Shown one piece after another: positions 21,166 through 31,672 of a stretch of DNA of 64,000 nt (position 1 is its first letter; the number at the start of each line of letters is the position of its first letter). The stretch spans positions 2,728,001 through 2,792,000 of the forward strand of contig JAHLEZ010000001.1 of NCBI GenBank assembly GCA_020726505.1, read 5' to 3'. The position numbers and the translations under genes are program-made. Below the pieces are notes generated by a model. It was given only the letters and a program-made list of their open reading frames with translations, did not search any database and was not told the origin of the DNA. Origin of the DNA: Leptodontidium sp. MPI-SDFR-AT-0119. Lineage: Eukaryota > Ascomycota > Leotiomycetes > Helotiales > Leptodontidiaceae.

Positions 21166-21894
21166 ATGCCCACCGCACCTCTCGAACGCCCCTCTCGCTC
21201 AACATCATCATATCTCTCCTCCCAAACCGACGGTTCGGACTCCAACTCCATGGACACAGACCCACTATCCATATCATCCTACAAAAGAGCCTTCCTCCCG
21301 CCCTCCTCCAACAACCCTAACGCCACACATCCAGACTCATTCTCGCCCTCTGCAGTCCTCATGTCAATGGCATCCACAACACGCTCTTCATACCCCCCCT
21401 ACAGCATGTCAGCTTCAACATCCCCCTTCCAAGGCTACACCCACAGCGGACCCTTCACAACCCCCCATCCCCACGCCCATCCTCACCATTCTTTCTCTAA
21501 CTCGCACACCCCCTCCCCAGCTCTCCCACCAACCACCTTCCCCCCTCCCCCATCAACAAGCACACCCACTCTCCCCCTCCCCCAATCCGATCCCTACAAA
21601 GCCCTCCGCGAGCACCACATCACCACCAAATACGCCTGGACAGCCATCCCATCAAGCGAAGGTTTCCGGATCCTCGACCTCTGCAAGAGTCTCAGCGTGA
21701 CGCGGGGCGAGGACAGGGTGCCGTGCTATAACCGCGAGACGATCTTCGACGAGGAATGGCAGGCGCATATGAAGGATGTGCATGGGGTTTTCCTGCTGTG
21801 GCCCGAGACGTGGATGAGGAGGATTGAGGTGTTGGATTTGGATGCTTTTGGGGGGGATATTGGGGCTTGTAATGAGGTTATTATGGATAGTTGA
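21166..21894 (+). CDS. Pro/Ser-rich protein of unknown function
   Basis: A frame of 242 codons. The N-terminal two thirds (about 1-140) is low complexity, rich in Ser, Pro, His and Thr (PHPHAHPHHSFSNSHTPSP). The C-terminal 100 residues look folded, with segments EHHITTKYAWTAIPSSEGFRIL, ITR-like SVTRGEDRVPCYNRETIF and VFLLWPETWMRRIEVLDLDAF. I do not recognise the domain. A clear branch point and 3' splice site end 5 nt upstream of the ATG, so the transcript has at least one more 5' exon. Either this ATG is the true start after a leader intron, or the coding region extends into the Cys-rich segment at 20724. Low complexity followed by a compact C-terminal domain is common in fungal regulators. 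Confidence 0.55.
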   Translation: MPTAPLERPSRSTSSYLSSQTDGSDSNSMDTDPLSISSYKRAFLPPSSNNPNATHPDSFSPSAVLMSMASTTRSSYPPYSMSASTSPFQGYTHSGPFTTPHPHAHPHHSFSNSHTPSPALPPTTFPPPPSTSTPTLPLPQSDPYKALREHHITTKYAWTAIPSSEGFRILDLCKSLSVTRGEDRVPCYNRETIFDEEWQAHMKDVHGVFLLWPETWMRRIEVLDLDAFGGDIGACNEVIMDS

Positions 21895-24800
21895 TTTGGG
21901 TGGGGGGATGGGGGGTGGGAGGAGTGAAGGAGGAAATGAGAATGATTTGACCCTAGACACTTGGGCTGGGTGTGGTGTTGGGGAGGCGTGCTGAAAGAGA
22001 GAACGAGCGGCATTTTTAATCCTCGGATATAAGGGGAGAGCAGTAGGCGTGAATGCGGATCTCTCTCGGCTGGATGGCATGGACAGGCGTTCTTCTTTCT
22101 CAGCGATGAATAGGAAAGGGAATAAATATGGAAATGGTTGGAAGGTCAATAATACCTACAGTGCCTTGGGATAGGAAAGGATAAAGGCTCTTCAATTAAG
22201 TTGATAGAGCATGGTTGGTACTAGGTACATTCTTCTGTGGTGAAGATTTGTAGGTCCGTAGAGACTATTAACAAAAAGAAGTTTTTCAATGGATGTTTGT
22301 GGATGAAGTTCAACACATTCTGCTTGCCCCCTTTCCCAGATCCTTGGAAAGAATGCTAAGTCTCCTTGAAATGTGTTGTGGCTTCGAAGGATTCTGGCGG
22401 ATTTCACATCACTTCAAGTGAGTGGGGTGCAGTGGGTGACTGGCGCAGCGATGCAAGGAAGTTCTAGGAGAGAGTATAATCCATCTTGCGTGTATAAATT
22501 CGCTCGAACTCTTAGTTGAAGCGAACTATGTTCTTCTCTAAGCGGGGCATTCTTAGACTAGCAAAATGGAAGAGGGATGGAGAAGGAAGATTTTGTTACA
22601 AAACAAGTACCTCGTACTAGTAGATGAGATGGAAACTGGTGTGCAGTAAAGTAGGTTGCGGCATATTACAGCTGGAGGAAGAGCACTTGTGAAAATGAAG
22701 AGGGAATCAGATTTAGACACGTGGGATTGAGAGGTGGGAAATAAAACTGCCTTCGTCGCTTGGTGGGGGTTCTTGTCCGTACAGTACCCCACATTGGATA
22801 CAGTGACGCAGTTGAAGCTCTCCACAACAAGATGACACGCAAAAACAACAATGACGATAAAAGACCATTCCAGACCAGCATGCGCCTCATCAATGACATC
22901 AGAGACTCCATACATATTGAGTCCAGAAGTATGCATCGTGAGATATGCGCATAGCATAGCTTGTTGCGCGGGGGGAAAAGAGAGTGAGGGAGAGGAGAGC
23001 TTGAGCCACGATGCGCAGTGCTTGCAGCTGCATGACTGCATGAGCCGAGGTAGCCACAGCACACAAAACCACCCATCACGAAACCGCAGTGAATGGGAAC
23101 AAAACAGAACAAATAAAAATTGGGGAGAATGTTGAGATGGAGACGGGATGAACTGAGCTCAGCCACAGGACAGCTTGAGACGGAAAGCCACAGACGTGAG
23201 AAGTTGGTGGTGATGTCCGAGGTGTTTGCATTTGAGAGGATGTTTTTTTGAGGGGATACGGGATTTGGTGTGGATGATATACGATGTAGGGAGACCGAGT
23301 AGAATTTACCAAGTCCTATTGTACTGTACCTCAAAAACACCAGCTCGAGACCAGAAACATACGGGAGATAAGAGCTAGGCATTAGAAATCAAAGTCGAGA
23401 TTCTAGGTCTAGATTCTTGAGAAACATATGTACCAAATGATACAAGAGTACAAAGGGACCTGGTGGACTAGTAAAAGCTAAGCATAGCAATCCCATCTCA
23501 AGCTCATTGAAGCAGCTCAGCCAATGAGGTATTCGAGATGGATGTCTCATCCAGGGTCGGTCCGTGAGTCGATGTTTCTTTTTGCGTGATACCGCTGGAA
23601 TTGTGTACCCCCCTTCTCTTGGAAAGTGCTGATAGCGATTTGTATTGGACGAAGCCGTTGATGACTTTTCTCTATCCCTGGATTAAGGTTCATGATTGGT
23701 CGTACTCTGGTCTAGTCCTCAGCTCTCACTGGCCTCAAAATGCACCATTTGAAGCTAGGATACCAATGAGAGAGAGGGCCAACATGTGGCACTTACTCGG
23801 ACTGGACTGGGTTGATGGACAGCAATAGGAGGGGAGTATCGGACCACCCAGTCAGCCCTAAATGAGAGTTTCGGCGGGAAATCTCAATCTCAGCCCTGTG
23901 ACGATGCAGTGGGATGCAGAGGGATGCACCCCTCGCCCAACAACCAATATGATGCTGAAGACGATGTATGCTGCAGCGCGCCAACAGGGCTGTGAAAAGC
24001 CGTTGATGCAGGAGAGATGCGATGGTGGTGGCAGCAGCATACCCTTCTTGTTCTTTGTTGGCCTTAGTGAATGGATGGTGGTTGGATGAGAAATATATCT
24101 CTTCCCTCTATCCCTTCCTTGACCCCTCATCCTCCTTAACCTCCCTCTGCCGAACGAAGCCGTCCACCTATCTCTTATCAACATTTAATTTCTTGCACAT
24201 ATTATTCCCGCCAACAGAGTGAAGAGCCGGAGTTTGCCCCTTTCACCTGCATTGCCGTGAACTCGACCGAGTCCCGTACTTGTACACATCCAGCACGCTG
24301 GGCTTTGTGTTGCATATCGGGCTTCGAGGATTGACTGGCTGAGAGGCTATCGCTGCTTTGATTTGGCTGGCTTGTGTTGCGTGGTTTTGCTGCACTGGCT
24401 GCAGGTGCTGGTGCTATTGCTGCACAGGAGTTGATCTTCACAGGGGAATTCCATGATCCCGTAACCTTACCTACCGTACTTCACTCAAGAGGTCCCCGGC
24501 TTCGATTTCAACCTTCACAACTCCCTCCCACGATACTTTGTCAACATTCAGGAAGCGAGACGAGGCGAAACGGGACACGAGAGGGTAGAGGAAGCTACGC
24601 GATTCTGTTGGACAGAGCACGACGAATATTCAAGGCGAATCTTTATCCTCGGACTAAGAGATACACAACAGCATTGGGAGGGATTTGGCGGGATATCGAT
24701 ATACCGCACCTTCGTTGCCAATATCGCCGCCCATCTCGCATCAATAGTTATTGGCAGAAGCTGACCAAAGCGGAAGCCCAGACCCAAAGTAAGTTAAGCT

Positions 24801-25521
24801 TGTGAGGCCTCTCCCCGGCCCGAATGTGCCCTGTCCTGCCCTATCTATCCCTGATCTTCAATCGCCATCTCCCCATTATCTACTCCTCATCCGACACTAC
24901 CCACACCAAATCACACCACACCACACCAGTCCATGCTCTAAACCCTCTACGATCTCGTCTCCATCATTATCTAGAAGAGGCGCATATCTATTTCCGTTCC
25001 TGATAGCAACGGCAGAAGCAAGGGCAAGAGCCTGGCGCATCGCATCGCATCACATTACAGAGTCCAAGCCGCGGTCGAGTCGCACCATCACTCTCTCTCC
25101 CTTCGCAGCCGTGAGCTTCCCCTCATCCCGTACAACCTCAATCGTCTGTCTTGTGATCGATTGATCGATCGCACAGACTACGACAGAATACACATCAACA
25201 CCCCCAACCAGCAATTGACTAGTCTGGTACTACCTCTGGTCTGGTCTGGTAGCACTTGCGCGACTCTACACATCCACCAGCTTCTTCTCTTCTTTCTCTA
25301 TTCGCCCCTCTCACCCCGTCAGAATGGTCTCCGCCAATACATCTTACGCATTATAGCCGCGGAGCCCGCACCGAAGATTTTTCCGTCTATTTCTGATTCA
25401 TCTGCTTACCTACCTCCTTCCGATAGCTTCCTGCCTGCGGTTTCGATCGAAAGCGACGAGTTGGGATTGGGAGACGGGCGCAGAGAGCACAAGCAATGCA
25501 TGGGCGGAGTAGGAAGACAAT
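21895..25521. other. Long gene-poor region
   Basis: The 3.6 kb upstream of the Zn2Cys6 gene carries no supportable gene. Open frames of up to about 240 codons on the minus strand (22666-23382) have Ser/Leu-biased, non-protein-like composition. Pyrimidine-rich tracts at 24100-25400 look like a long promoter and leader of the downstream regulator. Confidence 0.4.
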
Positions 25522-27619
25522 ATGGAGAAGCCCAAACCGAAGGACGAGACTGTGAAGAAGCAGAGGAGGGCGAGTAAGCCCAAGGTCAAGACGGGATGTA
25601 ATAATTGCAAGTGAGTCTTGTTCGCCCCTGCCTCTGCGCGGTGCTGTACTGTGCTGATTCAGATCAGGAACCGGAGAGTCAAGTGCGACGAGACGAGACC
25701 ACATTGTATGTTCTGCGGAGGATATTGGGATACGACTGCTAACGGGAGCAGGTCTGAAATGTGTGCGATCGGGAAAACAGTGCGAGGGATATCCAGCGTA
25801 CAAGAGGACGATCGAGTCAGCTATCCCAATTGCTCCACGGCCCGAGATCCTTTCTTCAAGAGCTTCCAATTCTTCAGGCTCGATATCCTCCTCAACATCT
25901 GGTTCACCGCCGGCTACGAGACCCCTAGTTCGAAAACATCGCGTTATCAGAGTTCCTCCAGTTCGAAGGCGACAAGTTGTAATACCTAACAGTCCGGTGG
26001 TGACATACATATCTCCAAGGCAGACCCCCGAATTACCCTCTCCGACGATATACCGGCCTGGTGGATTCGCATTCGATTCACAGGAGGGGCAATATTTCCA
26101 GGTCTTCAGGACACATACTGCGAGTGAACTGTCTGGATTCTTCGATTCGGAGTTCTGGCAGAGGAGTGTACTCCAGGAGAGCCATTCAGAAGCTTCGATA
26201 AGACATGCTGTGGTTGCATTAGGTGCTTTATACAAAACGTTAGAGAAAGCTTCGGAATCACCGCCAGGGTCGCCAGATAATGGGGCGTTTGATACGGCGC
26301 CAAGTCATTACAATTTCGCCTTGCAACAGTACGGAAAGGCGATTACAAGATTACGGGAATCTTTGGAGAACAAGGAGACTAGATCAGAGAGGACAACCCT
26401 GATATCGATTGTACTGTTTACATGTTTCCAGTCTTTTACTGGCGATCACAAAGCGGCAATCTCACAGATCCAACATGGACTGGGACTTCTTGAGGAACGA
26501 CGGCAGGATTCGAAACAGCCGTTGATACGGAGGAAAGAAGACACGGTCGAAGATGAATTGGTGCAGATCTTTACACGCCTTGCGATCCAGGCTAAATCCT
26601 ACGACATGGCATTTCACTTTCCACATCCATACGTGATTCGCCTCACGCCGCAAACACGAGCAGATCCTACTTCGCCGCAATCGCAGTCATCTCCTTCAGA
26701 TACGTCTAGTACGTCGATGGATTCACATATTCCGGAGACATTCCTCAACTCGCAAGAAGCCAGGACTGCGTTGGACTCTCTCTGCGAACGTATCATGCGG
26801 TTCAATGAGCTGCTGTCCTCTTACCACCGTGGACCGAACAACATCCTTCCTAGGCATGTGCAGTCTCTGGGTATGGGGTTTGGTATGCAACTCAAACAAT
26901 GGGGGGCTGCATTTGCACCTTTGCTTGAGTCTCGCCGAAACCGTGGAGTCACAAACACAGAGCGAGCAGGTATCAATGTTCTGAAGATGCTGCAACTCAT
27001 GACCGGTATCTTGTATCAAATGGGTTTCAGTACCAGTGAGATGGAATTCGACAATTTCAACCCACAATTCAAGGAGATTGTCGAACTTGCCAAGGAAGTC
27101 GTGGTTGACGAAGAACTTAGCCTCGCCCAACAACGTTGTGGCAGTTTATCAACATGTCGTCACAAACAATCCACCACCTACCACTTTCCCGGCTTGGCAT
27201 CCCATCAACCAGGCGCTTATAGAGAAGAAGGCGATTATTCGCATATCAAACCCTCATTCGCGCTTGATCTCGGTATCGTCCCTCCCCTTTTCGTGGTAGC
27301 GACTAAATGTCGTGATCGCAAACTCAGGCGAGAAGCAATCCGTTTGTTGATGGCTAGTCCGAGACGAGAAGGCATGTGGGATTCGATTCTCAGTGGGCGA
27401 GTTGGGACGTGGATTATGCATATTGAGGAGATGGGTTTGACGCCTTGGGATGGAAGGGGTGCGGGTGAGAGAGAGGTTGTGAGTGATGAGAGGAGAGTTA
27501 TGGTTAAAGAGATTCTGTTTGATATGCAGAGTCGTGAGGCTACGCTTAGATGTGGGACGAGAGGTGCGAGGGAGGGGGATAGAGATGAGAGGGCGAAGGA
27601 GACGCATATTTCATGGTGA
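25522..27619 (+). CDS. Zn2Cys6 fungal transcription factor, three exons
   Basis: Exons 25522-25610, 25668-25705 and 25752-27619 give 664 codons. The introns are 57 nt (GTGAGT...ATCAG) and 46 nt (GTATGT...GCTAAC...GCAG), and phase agrees. The assembled zinc cluster is perfect: Cys at residues 26, 29, 36, 43, 46 and 53 in the pattern C-x2-C-x6-C-x6-C-x2-C-x6-C, preceded by a lysine-rich nuclear-localisation stretch. The rest is the usual fungal-specific regulator body, with LGALYKTLEKASE, FQSFTGDHKAAISQIQHGL and the C-terminal GIVPPLFVVATKCRDRKLRREAIRLL plus MASPRREGMWDS found in this subgroup. Both introns split the zinc cluster, a common arrangement. Around 27131-27235 another frame reads more protein-like (see findings). 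Targets are unknown, and no neighbouring cluster suggests one. Confidence 0.88.
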
Positions 27620-28631
27620 GGTGGGGGCGGGAAAGAGGGACTGGAATGGTCGACTATATACGGAACAACGGAACAGATGGATGATATCTATGCGGTATAC
27701 ATTTATGAGCTTTGGGTAATGGGCAGGATTGGATGGGAATATACACTGGGATTGGACCTGGACCTGGACATGAATCTGGATGAGCGAGCGTTGGGATCAG
27801 GAGTAGGGTTGGATGGCGTGTATGATATGGATTGGCGGGTACGGGCTAGGTACGCTGGAGGTTCTATTATGATCTACGAGATGGAGAGGTCCTTGATACT
27901 TGGGTTATTTGATTTGGGATCGTCAGCGATATCTTTGTTGGGTGCATTTGGTGGCGTTTGTGTTTTTTCGATTTGCTTGCTGTTGGAAATAGTGGACAGA
28001 AGAGATGGCGGATGCTTGGAGAGAGGAGGGGGAAGCAAGGGGAAATGAGAACAGGAAGATGTGTTATCTGGTGTATATACCCCTTGATCTACCTGCCTGC
28101 CTGCCTGCCAATTACTGCCATCTTCAAACATGCTATCTATTGATTCGATTTATACCATAGTGGTCTCGGTTGCAGTACTTTAACGTCCAACTGGCTTACC
28201 TACATACATACATCCCCGATGGTCTCTCGTCCACGTCGAGTCACACAATACACAGTGGTCACTCATCCATTCACCCACCCACTCAGTTACCACTCACTGT
28301 TACTTACACTCATTACACATGACACACCATCAATTCAAGATGACGAACAGTAGTAGTATATTTCAAATCCTGCGTAGATCAGTCAGTCAGTCAGTACCAC
28401 TCACACGTAAGAATCAGTTCTGCCCCGTAGGCGATTAATCTATGTCCGCCCTCTCCGCTCCCTCCGCTTAACCGAATCATCAGATCATCAGATCTCTCTC
28501 TTTCTCTCTCTCTCTCGGCTTAGACAGCGAGTATAAGCATTTTACTGTGCATTTTCCATGCGGCTCCTTGAGCACCGGTTTCTTGGGTGGGATCTTGGTT
28601 TGCTTGTGTGCAGGTGGGCGGGGGCGGGGTA
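27620..28631. other. Intergenic region with simple repeats
   Basis: Holds the 3' end of the regulator transcript, short runs such as CCTGCCTGCCTGCC (about 28096) and TACATACATACAT (about 28201), TCAGTCAGTCAGTCAG (about 28380) and a TC-rich microsatellite (about 28491-28517). The last part borders the transposon nest. No gene is seen. Confidence 0.45.
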
Positions 28632-28703
28632 CAAGCTGTTTGCATAACGTGATTTAAAAATCGCGGGGCACTTAGACTACCCAAATCGTTTGAGTACACC
28701 TTA

Positions 28704-30537
28704 ACGTCTAACCCCACCCTTCCGGCCACCCCCCCCTTCCGGCCACCTCGCTTAACCTCACCGCTACTTATATTACTTCACTTTAATAATTAATAATTAT
28801 TTTATTCTCTAATCGTTTTTCTTGAAATTTGTAGTACGAATTGTTCACATTATGAAGCCTAAATACACTGAATATGACATCGAATCTGCTTTAGAGGAAG
28901 TGGCAAATGGCAAATCTGTACGAAAGGCATCGCTTGAGTGGGGTGTTCTAAGGAGTACCCTTCAAGATCGCAACACAACGACTCAGTCACGTCAAGAGGG
29001 TGCTAGCCACTTGCAAAGACTACCTACGGTAGTAGAGAAACGATTGACCGATTGGGTACTAAATCAAGAGGCTCTTGGCCATGGAGTTACGCACGCACAG
29101 ATTCGGCTTTTTGCGGAGAGGCTTCTAGTTCTTCAAGGGGATCACAAACTACTCGGAAGACACTGGATTACACGATTTTTGGCTCGTAATCTTATTCTCA
29201 AGACCAAAAAGCAAATCCCTGTTGATTCTGTACGAGTCAATTGCGCTCGATCTGAAGTTATTAGGCCTTGGTTCCAAAAACTACAGATTCCGGCAATTAG
29301 AGCTATTCCAGCCAGCTAACGATGGAATATAGACGAGACAGGTATTATAGAAGGTCATAGTCTTAATGGATATGTTGTAGGGAGTGCCGAAACACGTATA
29401 GTACAAAGTAAACAGCCAGGTTCTCGTGGTTGGACGACAATTCTTGAGTGTATCTCAGCAATCGGAGCTTCGACAGATCCAGCTGTAGTATATAAGGGGA
29501 AATCAGTACAACAATAGTGGTTTCCGTCTCAATTGGATCTATTCGACAATTGGCACTTCACAGCAACCGAAAATAGGTGGACGACTGATGCCACGGCTTT
29601 AGAGTGGCTAGAGAAGGTGTTTATCCCTTAGACTCAACCACGTGATCATTCAACAAGACTCCTCATTCTAGACGGCCATGGGAGCCACGAGACAACAGAA
29701 TTCCTTTAGAAGTGCCTTGAGTATAATATATATCTCTTATTCTTACCGGCACATACGTCACACGTCTTACAACCTCTCGATTTGACGGTTTTTTCGTCAC
29801 TCAAGCGTGCGTACCGGAAAGAGCTACAAAAGTTGAGTTCTTTAATCGATTCTACACCAATTGGCAAGCGCAACTTTCTTATTTGCTATCAAAAGGCACG
29901 TCAAGAGAGTATTACACCCTCAAATATCAAAGCAGGGTGGAGGACTACAGGTCTATGGCCGGTATCTATCGCCAAGCCGCTAATGAGCCCTTTACTATTA
30001 GAAAACAGTAATAAATCGACAAATCCAGCGCTCCTAAAGCCTCACGAGACGCCAATACAACCTCCGAAGGTTTCTAATACTTCAATTAAGTTACAGACTC
30101 CAAAGGTACGGAAAGATCTGTACTTACAGATTCGCAATTTGGCTAGTAGATCACATGACCAACTTCTAACGCAACGTTTGCTTTTCAGGAAGGTTATAAA
30201 AGGAATCGACGAAAAGGAATACGAATTAGGGAAGGCAAATATGAGAATCAAAGAGTTAGAAGAGAGATTAGAGCACCTGAGGCCAAAGAAAAAGAGGAAG
30301 GTTCAGACGAGTCCAAATTCTAAGTTTGCTATAATACGTGCTATTAAAGAGGCTCAAATTGTAGCTGGAGAACGTCAAATTACACCTGTAGAACCAGAAT
30401 CAGGAGGAGAATCAGATTCTACAATATCTTGTATTAAAGTTGACGCTAAGTAGAGTTATTAGGTCTTAAATAGAGAAGGTTGCAATTAAGCGAGGTGGCC
30501 GGAAGGGGGGGGTGGCCGGAAGGGTGGGGTTAGACGT
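28704..30537 (+). mobile_element. Fot1/pogo-type DNA transposon, copy 1
   Basis: 1834-bp element with 52-bp perfect terminal inverted repeats (28704-28755 and 30486-30537) beginning ACGTCTAACCCCACCC and containing the direct repeat CTTCCGGCCACC twice. It is flanked by TA target duplications at 28702-28703 and 30538-30539. It encodes a DDE transposase relic (next entry). It is inserted inside the left inverted repeat of another element. Copy 2 at 47775-49608 has exactly the same length in the opposite orientation. Confidence 0.95.
28852..30453 (+). pseudogene. Fot1/pogo transposase, inactivated (copy 1)
   Basis: A 534-codon frame interrupted by four stops: TAA at 29317, TAG at 29515, TAG at 29629 and TAG at 29707. 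In order it has an N-terminal psq/CENP-B-type helix-turn-helix (YTEYDIESALEEVANG), a second CENP-B-type DNA-binding part (EKRLTDWVLNQEALGHGVTHAQIRLFAE split over residues 60-120), and the DDE catalytic core with its three acidic motifs: NIDETG, LILDGHGSHETTEF and LQPLDLTVFSSLK. A C-terminal coiled coil is rich in Lys and Glu. Three of the stops also occur in copy 2. The stop at 29707 is private; copy 2 has TGG there. All are consistent with C-to-T or G-to-A change from Gln or Trp codons. Confidence 0.93.
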
Positions 30538-30556
30538 TACCCAGCCACTTCTAAAC

Positions 30557-31080
30557 CCGCGCCCCTACCTCTTACACCTCAACGCTACTTCTAAGATGTG
30601 TGCAAACTAGTAAATATTAAATTGCTTATTAGAGCTTTTAATACATCTAATTTTTTAATATCATAGAGGTAAGGCTAAGGTGCTGTTTAAAGGGGCGCGG
30701 CATTAGCATTTGAGGCTCAAAAACCTAAGCACGCTTTTACTTCTTACACCTCAACGCTACTTCTAGGATATGTATAAAGTAGTAAATATTAAATTGCTTA
30801 TTGGAGCTTTTAATATATTTAATTTTTAAATATTATAAAGGTAAGGTTGAGGTGTTATTTAAAGGGGCGCGGTATTCGTATTTAAGGCTCAAAAGCCTAA
30901 CCGCGCCCTTACTTCTTACACCTCAACGCCACTTCTAAAATATATAAAAAGTAGTAAATATTAAGTTGCCTATTAGGGCTTTCGATGCATCTAATTTTTA
31001 AATATCATAGAGGTAAGGTTGAGGTGCTGTTTAAAGAGGCGCGGCATTAGTATTTGAGGCTCAAAAATCCGAGCGCGCCC
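30557..31080 (+). repeat. Three tandem 172-bp units
   Basis: The marker CTTACACCTCAACG recurs at 30571, 30743 and 30915, giving a period of 172 bp. Each unit also contains AGTAAATATTAA and ends in a GGCGCGG-containing stretch followed by GAGGCTCAAAA. The units have diverged mainly by C/T and G/A changes. A partial inverted copy (TTAGATGCATCGAAAGCCCT) lies at about 31169. Confidence 0.9.
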
Positions 31081-31352
31081 CTCTGGGCTTGACTCACCTT
31101 CGAGTCCAAATCGCGACCTCCGCCGTATTAAATATAGCTTTACAACCACGCCTTCAGACGTAATAAAAATTAGATGCATCGAAAGCCCTAGTATGCAATT
31201 TAAATTAAGCTAAGTATTATAATATACAAAGGTTGTGTGAAGGTGTAAGGGGTAGGGGCGCGGGTTTAGAAGTTGGTCAGGTGAGGTGTGCTCGAACGAT
31301 TTAGGTAGTCTAAGTGCCCCGCGATTTTTAAATCACGTTATGCAAACGGTTG

Positions 31353-31672
31353 TATGAGTTTAGACAGGTTACATTCGGAGTTATCCCGGCATTCGACATG
31401 AGTGAGGGGTTGAAGGAGTTCATGACGTCGGGTGCGTTCCTTCCTTCGCATTGCCGCGGGGTAAAGTAGTGCAGATATAAACAGCTTGGGAACTCTCGAC
31501 TTTTGGAATTTCTGCATCAGAGAAATATATTCTTCAATCGACGATCGATAATTGGGAGTTTCGAAGTTTCAATCGCAATTACGTACCAACGCGGCAACGC
31601 CTATATTCAGTTCAATTCGACAGATCAGGTCGGAAGAAAGTGTACGGACGGACAAGCAGAGAAATTGGAATA
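31353..31672. other. Cyanase promoter region
   Basis: A 320-bp spacer between the transposon nest and the cyanase start. No gene is seen. Confidence 0.35.

Larger units (their letters stand above)
28632..31352. mobile_element. Unrecognised foldback/TIR element hosting a Fot1 copy
   Basis: The ends are inverted copies of each other: the left end from 28632 and the right end backwards from 31352 share GTTTGCATAACGTGATTT and continue nearly identically for about 120 bp (differences seen are mostly C/T). TA dinucleotides flank both ends (28630-28631 and 31353-31354), consistent with a TA target duplication. The left repeat is split by the Fot1 copy at 28704-30537: the similarity resumes directly after it (CTTCTAAACCCGCGCCCCTA). 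Without Fot1 the element is about 885 bp. Inside are three 172-bp tandem units and, to the right, an inverted fragment of the same unit. No coding region is present, so it is non-autonomous. Confidence 0.75.

Noticed and set aside
22666..23382. Long minus-strand open frame upstream of the Zn2Cys6 gene
   Set aside because: The composition is Ser/Leu/Cys-biased with no motif, overlapping frames of similar length exist, and the region behaves like untranslated promoter sequence.
25387..26235. 282-codon minus-strand frame
   Set aside because: Antisense to the Zn2Cys6 exons, whose assembled zinc cluster is unmistakable.
27677..28048. 123-codon frame after the regulator
   Set aside because: Lies in the probable 3' untranslated region, with Gly/Asp/Leu-biased composition and no motif.
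28632..31352. One composite transposon with Fot1 as its transposase gene
   Set aside because: Fot1 has its own perfect inverted repeats and TA duplications, interrupts the outer repeat, and occurs alone at 47.8 kb without the outer element.
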